This document shows positions 18,436 through 29,491 of a stretch of DNA of 64,000 bases, piece by piece. The notes beneath the pieces are model-generated. The model was not told where the DNA came from, did no database searches, and worked only from the letters and a program-made list of their open reading frames with translations. Source of the DNA: VRUE01 sp963817945 (lineage in GTDB: Bacteria > Actinomycetota > Thermoleophilia > Solirubrobacterales > 70-9); NCBI GenBank assembly GCA_963817945.1, contig CAWFQH010000002.1, forward strand, positions 62,001-126,000, in the 5' to 3' direction. The position numbers and the translations under genes were made by a program. Positions within the stretch are counted from its first letter, which is position 1. Every line of letters starts with the position of its first letter.

Positions 18436-19188
18436 CTACCGGCGCTTCTTCTTCTTGCGCGGCGGTGGGGGAGGTGGCTTGGTGGCGGCGATCTCCTCCG
18501 GGGTCACCATCGCCGGGGCGGGGATCAGTTTCGCCGCAACGTAAGACTGACCGACCGTCCAGAAGTTGGTGGTGATCCAGTAGAGGCTGAGGCCAGCTGG
18601 GAAGGCGGGCACGAAAAAGACGCCGATCAGCGTGAAGGCGCCGATCAAGAGGTACTGCTGGTTCCCTCCAGCAGTAGGCGAGGAGCGCATCGTGACGATG
18701 GTTGAGAGAGCCATTGAGCCGGCGAAGAGCAGCATCAGGACGATCGTCTCGGCCCCTGCCGGCTTCTCGACCACAGACTCGATGAAGAACCAACCGGCGC
18801 CGCCACTCGCTTCCACGTCCTGCTCGAAGCTGTCGCCCTGCAGCAGCTGGAAGAGGGCGAAAAAGACGGGGAGCTGCAGGAGCAGAGGCAGGCAGGAGGC
18901 AAGAGGATTGATTTTGTTCTCCTGGTAAAAGCGCATCACCTCCTGCTGCATCCGCTGCCGGTCGTTTTTGTATTTGTCCTGGAGCGCCTTCAGCTGTGGC
19001 TGCAGGGCCTGCAGCGCCCGCATCCCTTTGATCTGTTTGTAGGTCAGCGGGATCAGGAACGCTCGGACGACGATCGTGAGGGCGATGATCGAGGTGCCCC
19101 AGGTGAGCCCGACGTCGTCGTGGAAGAACTGCAGCACGGCCTCCGCCGCGTCCTCGAGCGGCTGCAGGATGCTTGCCAGCGGAATCAC
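18436..19188 (-). CDS. yidC: YidC/Oxa1 membrane protein insertase
   Basis: 250 residues, the short YidC form without the large periplasmic domain of proteobacteria. It has GLTWGTSIIALTIVVRAFLIPLTYKQ (with the conserved groove Arg), the cytosolic hairpin GMRALQALQPQLKALQDKYKNDRQRM, CLPLLLQLPVFFALFQLL and two C-terminal segments. The tail (PPPPPPRKKKKRR) is basic and may contact ribosomes. It inserts membrane proteins with or without Sec. It overlaps yidD by 4 nt. Confidence 0.94.
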   Translation of the reverse strand: MIPLASILQPLEDAAEAVLQFFHDDVGLTWGTSIIALTIVVRAFLIPLTYKQIKGMRALQALQPQLKALQDKYKNDRQRMQQEVMRFYQENKINPLASCLPLLLQLPVFFALFQLLQGDSFEQDVEASGGAGWFFIESVVEKPAGAETIVLMLLFAGSMALSTIVTMRSSPTAGGNQQYLLIGAFTLIGVFFVPAFPAGLSLYWITTNFWTVGQSYVAAKLIPAPAMVTPEEIAATKPPPPPPRKKKKRR

Positions 19189-19457
19189 GTCCGTGCCTCT
19201 CCGTGGTACTCGGCGGGATCGACCGGCCCAACCCGAAGCGTAAATCGCTCCGGCACGGGATCGAAGCCGCCGTGGCTAAAGGGGTTACAGCGCAAGAGGC
19301 GCCAGCTGGCAAGCAGCAGGCCCCGAGCGACGCCGAAGCGCCGGACCGCCTCGCCGGCATAGGCGGAACAGGTCGGCTCATAACGGCAGCGGCGAGGCAA
19401 GGCAGGCGAGATCAAGCGCTGGTAGGCGGCGATAAGCGCCAGCACGGACCGTTTCAC
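19185..19457 (-). CDS. yidD: YidD membrane-insertion efficiency factor
   Basis: 90 residues from GTG 19457. The family signature is complete: LIAAYQRLISPALPRRCRYEPTCSAYAGEAV, then WRLLRCNPFSHGGFDPVP. It is a small amphipathic inner-membrane-associated protein thought to help YidC-dependent insertion. Its GTG overlaps the rnpA TGA (GTGA), and this junction is also the core of the parS-like site at 19450-19465. Confidence 0.95.
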   Translation of the reverse strand: MKRSVLALIAAYQRLISPALPRRCRYEPTCSAYAGEAVRRFGVARGLLLASWRLLRCNPFSHGGFDPVPERFTLRVGPVDPAEYHGEART

Positions 19458-19465
19458 GTGGAACG
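19450..19465. promoter_or_regulatory. parS: Candidate parS centromere site
   Basis: CGTTTCACGTGGAACG matches 13 of 16 positions of the bacterial parS palindrome TGTTTCACGTGAAACA, including the central GTTTCACGTG. It overlaps the rnpA stop and yidD start codons. ParB encoded 3 kb away would bind it. No second site was noticed in the window. Confidence 0.8.
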
Positions 19466-19822
19466 CTCCCGTGCAGCCTGTTCGCCGGCCAGCGCCTCTT
19501 CGATGCTGGTGCGGACGCCAGGAGCGCCCTCGCGTTCGATCAACCCAGAGATCTCGGGGCGGGCGACGAGAACGAAGTCGTGGCCCTCCGGCAAGCGCTC
19601 CGAGAGGCCCCAGAACGCCTCCCGCAGGGTGCGCTTGACCCGGTTTCGGTCCACTGCACCGCCGACCTTCCGACTAGCCGAGACACCAAGACGCACGTCC
19701 CCCTCCTCCTCGCCTCGCCGGGGAAAGCTGTAGAGGACTAAGTAGCGGGTGGCGTGGGAGGAGCCATCGCGGTAGACGCGGTCGAACTCCCCGCTCCGCG
19801 AGAGCCGGCGTCGCTTCGGCAT
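19454..19822 (-). CDS. rnpA: Ribonuclease P protein component
   Basis: 122 residues. RRLSRSGEFDRVYRDGSSHATRYLVLY, LGVSASRKVGGAVDRNRVKRTLREAFW (the RNR motif in the basic helix) and PEGHDFVLVARPE are diagnostic. It binds M1 RNA to process tRNA 5' ends. It follows rpmH as usual; the gap contains a hairpin. Its end overlaps yidD and the parS-like site. Confidence 0.95.
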   Translation of the reverse strand: MPKRRRLSRSGEFDRVYRDGSSHATRYLVLYSFPRRGEEEGDVRLGVSASRKVGGAVDRNRVKRTLREAFWGLSERLPEGHDFVLVARPEISGLIEREGAPGVRTSIEEALAGEQAARERST

Positions 19823-19825
19823 ATC

Positions 19826-19851
19826 TAGATGGTCGGCCCCACGACCATCTA
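19826..19851 (-). terminator. Hairpin between rpmH and rnpA containing the rpmH stop
   Basis: On the minus strand, TAGATGGTCG (19851-19842) pairs perfectly with CGACCATCTA (19835-19826) around a 6-nt loop. The first three bases are the rpmH stop codon. No U run follows and rnpA starts four bases on, so it more likely shapes or attenuates the message than ends it. Confidence 0.6.
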
Positions 19852-19983
19852 AGGCGTGAGTCGCTTCCGGCCTTTGCGACGGCGGCGCTTGAGGATCGCG
19901 CGGCCGGAACGCGTCCGCATCCTCGCCCGGAACCCGTGCGTCTTGGCCCGCTTGCGCCGCTTCGGCTGGTAGGTCCGCTTCAT
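19849..19983 (-). CDS. rpmH: 50S ribosomal protein L34
   Basis: 44 residues, read directly from the minus strand: it begins MKRTYQPKRRKRAKTHGFRA, followed by RMRTRSGRAILKRRRRKGRKRLTP. This is the complete L34 consensus, extremely basic. The ATG is at 19983 and the TAG at 19849-19851. It heads the leftward rpmH-rnpA-yidD-yidC-jag-rsmG-parA-parB array and is divergent from dnaA. Confidence 0.96.
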   Translation of the reverse strand: MKRTYQPKRRKRAKTHGFRARMRTRSGRAILKRRRRKGRKRLTP

Positions 19984-19993
19984 TGGCCGTCGC

Positions 19994-19999
19994 AGTATA
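19994..19999 (-). promoter_or_regulatory. Candidate -10 element for rpmH
   Basis: TATACT on the minus strand lies 10 bases upstream of the rpmH ATG, a near-perfect -10 hexamer in a very GC-rich context. It would place the transcript start only a few bases before the start codon. No convincing -35 was found. Confidence 0.4.
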
Positions 20000-20057
20000 C
20001 GGACGCGCCCGGGATCGGCCAGCTAAAAGTTTCTCCGGGATTTGCGGGTCGCCCGGG

Positions 20058-20084
20058 TTGCGCTCAGATAGGCGTCGCTATGGT
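20058..20084 (+). promoter_or_regulatory. Weak candidate dnaA promoter
   Basis: TTGCGC (20058-20063) and TATGGT (20079-20084) are spaced by 15 nt, just ahead of the GTG start at 20094. The spacing is shorter than the usual 17, so this is tentative. Confidence 0.25.
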
Positions 20085-20093
20085 CGCTCGCCG

Positions 20094-21419
20094 GTGCCCG
20101 ACGTGCCTTCCGGACAATCCTTCGAGACGCTCTGGCGAGACGTCCAGGAGCGCCTGCGAGCTGCCGTGCCCGAGTCCACCTTCAAGCTCTGGCTGGAGCC
20201 GTTGCGGGCGGTTGGAGGGCAAGGGACGACGCTTCTACTTGCCGCCCCAGAGGGCATTCGTCCCTGGGTGGAGCGCCGTTATGCGTCGTTGATCCGCGAA
20301 GCCCTCGCCTCCACGCAGGGTGAGTACCGCGAGATCGGCTTCGCCGATGAGGGCGCGGCAATAGGGGTGCGCGAGTCCGCCGGGTCGATCGAGCTCAACC
20401 CCAACTACACCTTCGAACGGTTCGTAATCGGGGAAGGGAACCGCGTCGCGCACGCCGCCGCCCTGGCGGTCGCCGAGGCTCCCTCGGAGGCCTACAACCC
20501 GCTCTTTCTGCATGGCTCCCCAGGACTGGGCAAGACCCACCTACTAGCGGCGATCGCCCACTACCTCGAAGCCAACGCTCCCGCGCTCAGTGTTCGCTAC
20601 ACCACCGCCGAGTGCTTCACCAACGAGTTCGTTGCGGCCTTGCGCTCCAGCGGCGCGGAGGCGTTCAAGAACCGCTATCGCGACCTCGACGTCCTCCTCG
20701 TCGACGACGTGCAGTTCCTGCAGGGAAAGCAGCACACCGAAGAGGAGTTCTTCCACACCTTCAACGCCCTCTACGAAGGCGGCAGCCAGTTAGTTCTCTC
20801 CGCCGATCGGCTGCCCAGCGAGCTTCTGACCCTCGCTTCCCGTCTGCGCGACCGCTTCGAGTGGGGCCTGACCGTCGCCGTCGAGCCACCCGACCTGCCG
20901 ACGCGTGTCGCGGTCCTGCACCGTCTAGCCGATGAGGCTGGCGTCGTGGAAGTCGACCGCGACACGCTTTCGGAGCTGGCACGGCGGATCGACGCCAATG
21001 TGCGTCGCCTCCACGGGGCGCTGACGCGCGTCGTCGCCCATGCTTCGCTCACCGCCAAGCCCCTCAGCCGGGAGTTGATCGCCGAGCTGGTGCCCTCCGG
21101 TAGCAGCAGTGAGCCGACCACGGTGGAAGAGATCCAGCGGCGCGTCGCTGAGGCCTTCGACATCTCCCGCGCCGACCTGATTGGCGCCAGCCGTGCCGCC
21201 ACTCCGCTGAGGGCTCGGCAGATGGCGATCCTGCTGACGCGCGAGCTGACCGATCTCTCCCTACCCCAGATTGGTCGCCTCTATGGCGGCCGCGACCACT
21301 CCACCGTGCTCAACTCGCTGCGGCGCGCCGCCAGCAACCTGGCTGAGGACCCCGACTTCGCCGAGCGCGCCGCCGAGCTGCGCACGGCAATCCACAGCCC
21401 CTCCACAGGGCGCCGCTGA
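20094..21419 (+). CDS. dnaA: Chromosomal replication initiator DnaA
   Basis: 441 residues from GTG 20094 (MPDVPSGQSFETLWRDVQERL). The frame is open further upstream but those codons lack homology. Domain I (residues 5-85) includes STFKLWLEPL. The AAA+ domain has NPNYTFERFVIGEGNR, Walker A GSPGLGKTH, Walker B DVLLVDDVQFLQGK and sensor residues SRLRDRFEWGL. Domain IV ends with the DnaA-box-reading signature YGGRDHSTVLNSLRR. It opens the origin, for which clustered boxes lie at its 3' end. Confidence 0.96.
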   Translation: MPDVPSGQSFETLWRDVQERLRAAVPESTFKLWLEPLRAVGGQGTTLLLAAPEGIRPWVERRYASLIREALASTQGEYREIGFADEGAAIGVRESAGSIELNPNYTFERFVIGEGNRVAHAAALAVAEAPSEAYNPLFLHGSPGLGKTHLLAAIAHYLEANAPALSVRYTTAECFTNEFVAALRSSGAEAFKNRYRDLDVLLVDDVQFLQGKQHTEEEFFHTFNALYEGGSQLVLSADRLPSELLTLASRLRDRFEWGLTVAVEPPDLPTRVAVLHRLADEAGVVEVDRDTLSELARRIDANVRRLHGALTRVVAHASLTAKPLSRELIAELVPSGSSSEPTTVEEIQRRVAEAFDISRADLIGASRAATPLRARQMAILLTRELTDLSLPQIGRLYGGRDHSTVLNSLRRAASNLAEDPDFAERAAELRTAIHSPSTGRR

Positions 21420-21520
21420 ACAGCCGATGTCACTGCAAGAATCAGTTTCTTCCACAGTCATCTCCACACGCGCAAACCCCATGAGCAGGCCGAATTCCGA
21501 TGGAAACCGCTGTTTCCACA
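21387..21520. other. oriC: Putative replication origin: cluster of DnaA-box-like sites
   Basis: Five TCCACA-containing sites lie between the end of dnaA and the start of dnaN: AATCCACAG (21389), CCTCCACAG (21400), CTTCCACAG (21449), ATCTCCACA (21460) and GTTTCCACA (21512). All share the TCCACA half of the actinobacterial TTGTCCACA box, are on the same strand and lie in the least GC-rich stretch here. None is a perfect box. The cluster location and flanking genes are typical of oriC. Confidence 0.6.
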
Positions 21521-21553
21521 AGCGCTAATCCAACTCGAAAAGGGATCGATCAC

Positions 21554-22660
21554 TTGAAGCTGTTGACCAACCGCGGAGAGCTCGTCTCCAAGCTCTCCGT
21601 CGTCTCACGAGCCGTATCGACTCGCGCCGCGACTCAGGCCCTGTCTGGGATTCTCGTAACGGCGTCAGAGGGAGGGGTCGAGCTCGCCGCCACGGATGGC
21701 GAGATGGGGCTTCGCACCACCCTGGAAGCCCAAGTCGAGACGGCTGGCACGGTCCTCCTTCCCGGCCGCCTCCTCGCCGAGCTGGCTCGGTCGCTGGGTG
21801 AGGACAAGGTCGAGATCGAGTCGCGCGAGTCCGAGCGCGACGTCGAGATCCGCAGCGGCAGCTCGAGCTTTCACCTGCGCGTCCTCCCCGCCGAGGACTT
21901 TCCGCAGCTGCCGGGTCAGGGGGACGAGCCGCTGAAGATCCCAGCGACGGCCCTGGCCGAGACCGTCGAGTTGGTGGCACCGGCCGCCTCGCGCGACGAC
22001 ATGCGGCCGGTCCTCACCGGCGTGCTCGTGAGCGCCGCGGCCGAGGAGATGACGATGGTGGCTACCGACTCCTACCGGCTGGCCGTGAAGAGGACCGTGC
22101 TGGAGAAAGGCATCGGTGGCGAGTTGGAGGCCAATATCCCGGCCCGAGCGCTGCGCGAGCTGGGGCGGCTCGTGGCCGCCGAGGAGATCGATGAGGTCGC
22201 CGTCAGCCTGCTCCCCAACCAGGCGGTCTTTGGAGCAGGGGGCATTCTCCTCAGCACGAGGTTGATCGACGGCCAGTTCCCCAACTTTCGACAGCTCCTG
22301 CCGGAGTCCTACGAGCACGACGTGCGCCTGCCGCGCCCGGAATTCCTCGAGGTGACGCGTCGCGTCAGCCAGCTCGCCCAGCGCAACGCACCACTGCGCC
22401 TTTCCTTCGCCAGCGGGGAGCTGAAGGTCTCAGCTTCGACGCCGGACGTCGGCGACGCCGAGGAGACGATGCCGGCCGCCTTCGAGGGCGAGCCGTTGGA
22501 GATCGGCTTCAACCCGGAGTTCCTCCGCGACGGGATCGAAAGCGTCGCCGGCGACGAGGTGATGTTGCGGCTGATCTCGCCGCTGCGACCCGGTCTGCTG
22601 CAGCCGGTCGACAACGAAGACTTCCGCTACCTGGTGATGCCGATCCGTCTCAACGTCTAG
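21554..22660 (+). CDS. dnaN: DNA polymerase III beta subunit (sliding clamp)
   Basis: About 368 residues from TTG 21554 (LKLLTNRGELVSKLSVVSRAV), preceded by AAAGGGA. ATG 21500 is in frame but adds residues not expected in the family and lies in the DnaA-box cluster. The three clamp repeats are visible: QALSGILVTASEGGVELAATDGEMGL, RPVLTGVLVSAAAEEMTMVATDSYRLAV and the third domain ending RPGLLQPVDNEDFRYLVMPIRL, the canonical clamp C-terminus. It confers processivity and recruits repair enzymes. Confidence 0.95.
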   Translation: MKLLTNRGELVSKLSVVSRAVSTRAATQALSGILVTASEGGVELAATDGEMGLRTTLEAQVETAGTVLLPGRLLAELARSLGEDKVEIESRESERDVEIRSGSSSFHLRVLPAEDFPQLPGQGDEPLKIPATALAETVELVAPAASRDDMRPVLTGVLVSAAAEEMTMVATDSYRLAVKRTVLEKGIGGELEANIPARALRELGRLVAAEEIDEVAVSLLPNQAVFGAGGILLSTRLIDGQFPNFRQLLPESYEHDVRLPRPEFLEVTRRVSQLAQRNAPLRLSFASGELKVSASTPDVGDAEETMPAAFEGEPLEIGFNPEFLRDGIESVAGDEVMLRLISPLRPGLLQPVDNEDFRYLVMPIRLNV

Positions 22661-22665
22661 CGACC

Positions 22666-23749
22666 ATGCGGGTTACCGCCGTCGAAGCGAGGCCGCTGCG
22701 CAGCCTGGCCGAGGCGCGGGTCGAGCTCGGCGCCGGCATCGTCAGCCTGGTCGGGCCCAACGGTGCCGGTAAGACGAACCTGCTGGAGGCCCTCTACTTC
22801 GCCCTCACGGGCCGCTCCTTCCGCACCTCCGACCGCCGCGACCTGATTCCTTTCGGTGGCCAGTTCGCCCGCGCCGAGGCGCGCGTCCGCGACGACGATG
22901 GGGTCGAGCGCCGCCTCCTCGCCTCGGTCAGCCGCGCCGAGGGACGTCGCCACCTACTCGACGGCAACGCCGCCAGCCCGGCGACCTCGCCCGCAACCGC
23001 CCACCGGTGGCGGTCTTCTCGCCCGACCGGCTGGCGCTGGTCAAGGGCCCGCCCGGCGAGCGCCGCGCCCACCTCGACGGCTACGTCGCCGCCCGCTGGC
23101 CATCGCGGGCGGAGCTGCGGCAACGCTACGGCCAGGCCCTCGCCCAGCGCAACGCGTTGCTCGCCCGACTCGCCGCGGGCGGTGGCAGAGGCGACCTCGA
23201 CGTCTGGGACGCCGCTTTGGCAGACGCAGCCGCAGCCCTCGTCGCCGCCCGTACCGAGGCAGTCGCCGAGCTGGCTGGCCCGTTCGCGCAGGCTGCCGCC
23301 GAGCTCGGGCTTGGGGAAGCGACGATGGAGTACGCGCCGCGTGCCCCCGGCGACGCCGAGCAGATTCGCGCCGGCCTCGTCGAGCGCCGAGCGGCCGATC
23401 TGCGTCTCGGCCGTACCTCATGGGGCCCGCACCTGGACGAGCTGAAGATCTCGACGAGCGGCCGCTCTCTACGCCGCTACGGCTCGCAGGGCCAGCAGCG
23501 CACGGCTCTGTTGGCGCTCCTCTTCGCGGAGCGAACCGCGTTGCGTCGGCGGGCCGTCCGCTGCCGCTCTTGCTGCTCGACGACGTGATGAGCGAGCTCG
23601 ACCCGGAGCGCCGCGAGCGGCTGGTCGACCGGCTGGAGGACGGCGGCCAGGCGCTGATTACCGCCGCCGCGGAGGAGTCGGTGCCCCCGCGAGCTCGTGA
23701 ACGGGTGGTGCGGATGCCGATCGCCCCGCCGGAGGCAGCGGCCGCGTGA
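22666..23749 (+). CDS. recF: DNA replication/repair protein RecF (frame disrupted twice)
   Basis: ABC-type SMC-like ATPase that loads RecA at gaps. The N-terminal frame gives VEARPLRSLAEARVELGAG and Walker A VGPNGAGKTNLLEALYFALTG. At about 22975-22981 the frame shifts, and the protein continues as PGDLARNRPPVAVFSPDRLALVKGPPGERR. At about 23535-23551 it shifts again to reach GRPLPLLLLDDVMSELDPERR (Walker B and D-loop). Every segment is well conserved across all three frames, so base-calling error is more likely than a pseudogene. The end overlaps dciA by 4 nt. Confidence 0.85.
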
Positions 23750-24045
23750 GCCGCCGCCGCGCTCCCCGCCCGGCGACCGGCGCCCTCCGCGCCGCACTCG
23801 ATCTGGCGGCGCCGAGGACGCGCCTCGCGGCGACGCAGGCGGTCTGGGCGGAGACGGTCGGGGAGCGTGTTGCCGCCGCCGCCGCAGCCGATTTCCGAAA
23901 GCGGCGGAACGCTGCTCGTCGCTGCTCGGACCCGGTCTGGGCGCAGGAGCTGGACCTGATGCAGGAGCAGCTGCTGGCGCGCCTGCGCGAGCGGCTGGGC
24001 GAGCAGGCGCCGCAGAGTCTGCGCTTCCGTACGGGAGACGACTGA
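23746..24045 (+). CDS. dciA: DciA-type DUF721 protein (compensating frameshifts)
   Basis: 99 residues as read. DUF721/DciA proteins help load the replicative helicase and are commonly found between recF and gyrB in actinobacteria. LAATQAVWAETVGERVAAAA and DPVWAQELDLMQEQLLARL match the family. The stretch between them (ADFRKRRNAARRCS) is garbled, but the next frame over reads QPISESGGTLLVAAR, the expected sequence. This implies two compensating indels at about 23875-23890 and 23925-23940. Confidence 0.75.
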   Translation: MSRRRAPRPATGALRAALDLAAPRTRLAATQAVWAETVGERVAAAAAADFRKRRNAARRCSDPVWAQELDLMQEQLLARLRERLGEQAPQSLRFRTGDD

Positions 24046-24141
24046 ATCTCGCCAGGTTTTCGGCGATTTGCAGGGATTTTCACGTCCGGGACCGGCTTTC
24101 GAGGGGACCGAACTGGTATCCTTATGTCAACTCGCGCTCTG

Positions 24142-24184
24142 CCCCGACCCGGCGCAGCGACGCCGCCAATGGCCGGGGTTTTCT
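24142..24184 (+). terminator. Terminator or attenuator hairpin before gyrB
   Basis: CCCCG-A-CC (24142-24149) pairs with GG-C-CGGGG (24171-24178), enclosing an inner GGCG/CGCC hairpin, and is followed by TTTTCT. It ends 22 nt before the gyrB start. It could end the dnaN-recF-dciA message or attenuate gyrB. The rest of the 160-nt gap shows no gene. Confidence 0.55.
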
Positions 24185-24205
24185 CTGAGATCCGGAAGGG
24201 ACTAA

Positions 24206-26640
<2,435 letters not shown>

Positions 26641-26671
26641 GGTGGACGGCGTGCGCGAGGAGCTGATTTAG

Positions 26672-29190
26672 ATGGCACTGGACGCTCTGACCGGTCGGAT
26701 CGAGGAGCGCGAGCTCGAGAAGGAGATGCGTTCGTCCTACCTCGATTACGCGATGAGCGTGATCGTCGGGCGGGCGCTGCCGGACGTGCGCGACGGGCTG
26801 AAGCCGGTGCACCGCCGGGTGCTCTACGCGATGCACGACATCGGCCTGCAGCCGACCCGGGCCTACCGCAAGTGCGCCTTCATCGTCGGCGAGGTGATGG
26901 GCAAGTACCACCCGCACGGCGACTCGGCGATCTACGACACGCTGGTGCGGATGGCGCAGGAGTTCTCTCTGCGCTACCCGCTGGTCGACGGCCAGGGCAA
27001 CTTCGGCTCGATCGACGACGACCCGGCGGCGGCGATGCGGTACACCGAGGCGCGCCTCGGCCGGCTGGCGACCGAGCTGCTGCGCGACATCGACGCCGAC
27101 ACCGTCGACTTCGGGCCCAACTACGACGAATCGACGCAGGAGCCGCTGGTCCTGCCGGCCCGCTTCCCGAACCTGCTGGTCAACGGCGCGTCGGGGATCG
27201 CGGTCGGGATGGCGACCAACATCCCGCCCCACAACCTGCGCGAGGTGGCCGGCGCCGTCAGCGCCTACATCGACGACCCCAGCATCGACCTGGCCGGCCT
27301 GATGGAGCACGTCAAGGGGCCCGACTTCCCCGGCGGCGGGATCATGAGCATGGAGGGGATCCGCGACGCCTACGCCTCCGGCCGCGGCACCATCAAGGTC
27401 CGCGCCCGCGCCCACGTCGAGCCGCTGAAGGGCGGCAAGGACGCGATCGTCGTCACCGAGCTGCCCTTCATGGTCAAGAAGGGCGGCGACGACGGCCTGA
27501 TCACGAAGATCGCCGACCTCGTCCGGGAAAAGAAGCTGGAGGGGATCTCCGACCTGCGCGACGAGTCGGACCGCTCCGGGATGCGGCTCGTGATCGAGCT
27601 CAAGCGCGGCGGCCAGCCGGCCAAGGTCGTGCTCAACAACCTCTACAAGAAAACGCAGATGCAGACCAGCTTCGGCGTCAACATGGTGGCGCTGGTCGAC
27701 AACGTCCCGCGCACGCTGAGCCTGCTCGAGCTGATCCACCACTACGTCGAGCACCAGCGCGAGGTCGTCACCCGCCGCACCCAGTACGAACTGCGCCGCG
27801 CCGAGGCCCGCGCCCACATCCTCGAGGGGCTGCTGATCGCGCTCGACAACCTCGACGCGGTGATCAAGCTGATCCGCGGCTCGGCCGACCCCGACGCCGC
27901 CCGCGACGGGCCTGATCGCGAAGTTCGAGCTCTCGCGCGAGCAGGCGCAGGCGATCCTCGACATGCGCCTGCAGCGGCTCACCGCGCTGGAGTCCGACAA
28001 GGTGCGCGCCGAGCACGCCGACCTGCTCGAGCGGATCGGCGAGCTGCGGACGATTCTCGGCGACGAGGCGCGGGTGCTCGGCCTGGTCAAGGAGGAGCTC
28101 GCCGAGATCATCGAGTCCTACGGCGACGAGCGCCGCACCGAAATCGCCCACTTCGAGGGCGACGTCGGGATCGAGGACATGATCGCCGACCAGCAGATGG
28201 TGATCTCGCTGACCGCCTCCGGCTACGTGAAGCGGCTGCCGCTCGCCACCTACCGCCAGCAGCACCGCGGCGGCGTCGGCGTGATGGGGATGAACCTGAA
28301 GGAGGACGACTACATCGCCCACCTCCACATCTGCTCGACCCACGACTACCTGCTCTTCTTCACCAACCGCGGCAAGGTCTACCGGCTCAAGGTCTACGAG
28401 CTACCGGAGGGATCGCGGACCGCCAAAGGAAGCGCCCTGGTCAACTTGCTGCCGCTGCGCGAAGGCGAGCGGGTGATGGCGGTGATCCCGACCCGCGACT
28501 TCAAGGAGAACAAGTACCTGGCTTTCGCCACCGCCAAGGGCCTGATCAAGAAGACCGAGTTCCTCGCCTACAACACGCCGATCCGGGCGGACGGCATCAT
28601 CGCGATCAAGGTCCGCGACGGCGACGAGCTGGTCCAGGTCCGGCTCACCTCGGGCGAAGACGACATCCTCATGGTCTCCCACTCGGGCCACGCTTCGCGC
28701 TTTTCCGAGGACGCTGGTGCGGCCGATGGGTCGCGACACCAGCGGCGTCAAAGGCATGAACGTCGCCGGCAAGGACAACCGCGTGCTGGCGATGGACATC
28801 GCCCGCGACGACACCGAGCTCTTCGTCGTCACCGAGAACGGCTACGGCAAGCGCACCTCGATCGCCGAGTACCCGATCAAGGGCCGCGGCACCAAAGGCG
28901 TCCTGACCGCGAAGCTAACCGAGAAGAAGGGCGGGCTCGCCGGCGCCCTGATCGTCCGCGAGCACCAGGACCTCCTCTTCATCTCCCAGAACGGGATGGT
29001 GCAGCGCACTCCAGCCGGCGGCATTTCCCGTATGGGCCGGCCGACGCAGGGGGTCCGGGTGATGAACATCAAGGACGACGACCGCGTCAGCGCCGTGGCG
29101 CTGGTGGTTGAGTCTGATGAGGACCCGGGGGCGGCGGTGGGCGAGGAGCAGGTCGCGTTGGACGGGTCGCAGGACGGAGCGAGCGGGTAA
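26672..29190 (+). CDS. gyrA: DNA gyrase subunit A (frame disrupted at two places)
   Basis: Breakage-reunion subunit. The N-terminal frame has SSYLDYAMSVIVGRALPDVRDGLKPVHRR, YHPHGDSAIYDTLVRMAQ and the catalytic Tyr in AAAMRYTEARL. At about 27910 (GACGGG-CCTGAT) an extra G shifts the frame; reading then resumes as LIAKFELSREQAQAILDMRL and SGYVKRLPLATYRQQHRGG. At about 28712 another shift leads to VRPMGRDTSGVKGMNVAGKD (GyrA box region) and the acidic C-terminus. The TAA stop lies in the left arm of palindromic element D. Confidence 0.93.
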
Positions 29191-29298
29191 GCCTCGCTTA
29201 CGCCTAGCACCTCCCCTTCGGGTCGGTGCAACCAAGACGGCGCCTTCGGCGCCGGACATACGCGACGAGTCGAGGAGGCTAGAGCGAGGCTTACCCGC
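29183..29298 (+). repeat. Palindromic element D at the gyrA 3' end
   Basis: 116 bp with perfect 16-bp arms (GCGGGTAAGCCTCGCT at 29183-29198; complement at 29283-29298). The core contains a hairpin GCACC...GGTGC and a perfect CGGCGCC-TTC-GGCGCCG hairpin. The gyrA TAA (29188-29190) is in the left arm. It has the same architecture as families A-C, but no second copy was found here. Confidence 0.75.
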
Positions 29299-29491
29299 CC
29301 ACCCCGTCTCCGAAGCGGCGACGAGCGACACCTCGCGACCACCCTCCGAAGGAAGCTTCCTCGGGCCATGGCCAAAGGCGAGGTGCCCAGTGGCGGCCGC
29401 GCGGCCTTGTGCGCAGCAGCTCCTGTCGCTAACATGTCGGAACAGACGACATGAAACCGACATCCCTCCGATGCAGTGGGAGGTGAGGTAG
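29299..29491 (+). promoter_or_regulatory. Leader region of the toxin-antitoxin operon, with candidate operator
   Basis: No gene is seen here. ATGTCG-(7)-CGACAT at 29434-29452 is a perfect 6+6 palindrome about 40 nt upstream of the antitoxin ATG, in a less GC-rich patch. It is a reasonable site for autoregulation by the DNA-binding antitoxin. GGGAGG shortly before the ATG could be the ribosome-binding site. Confidence 0.45.
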
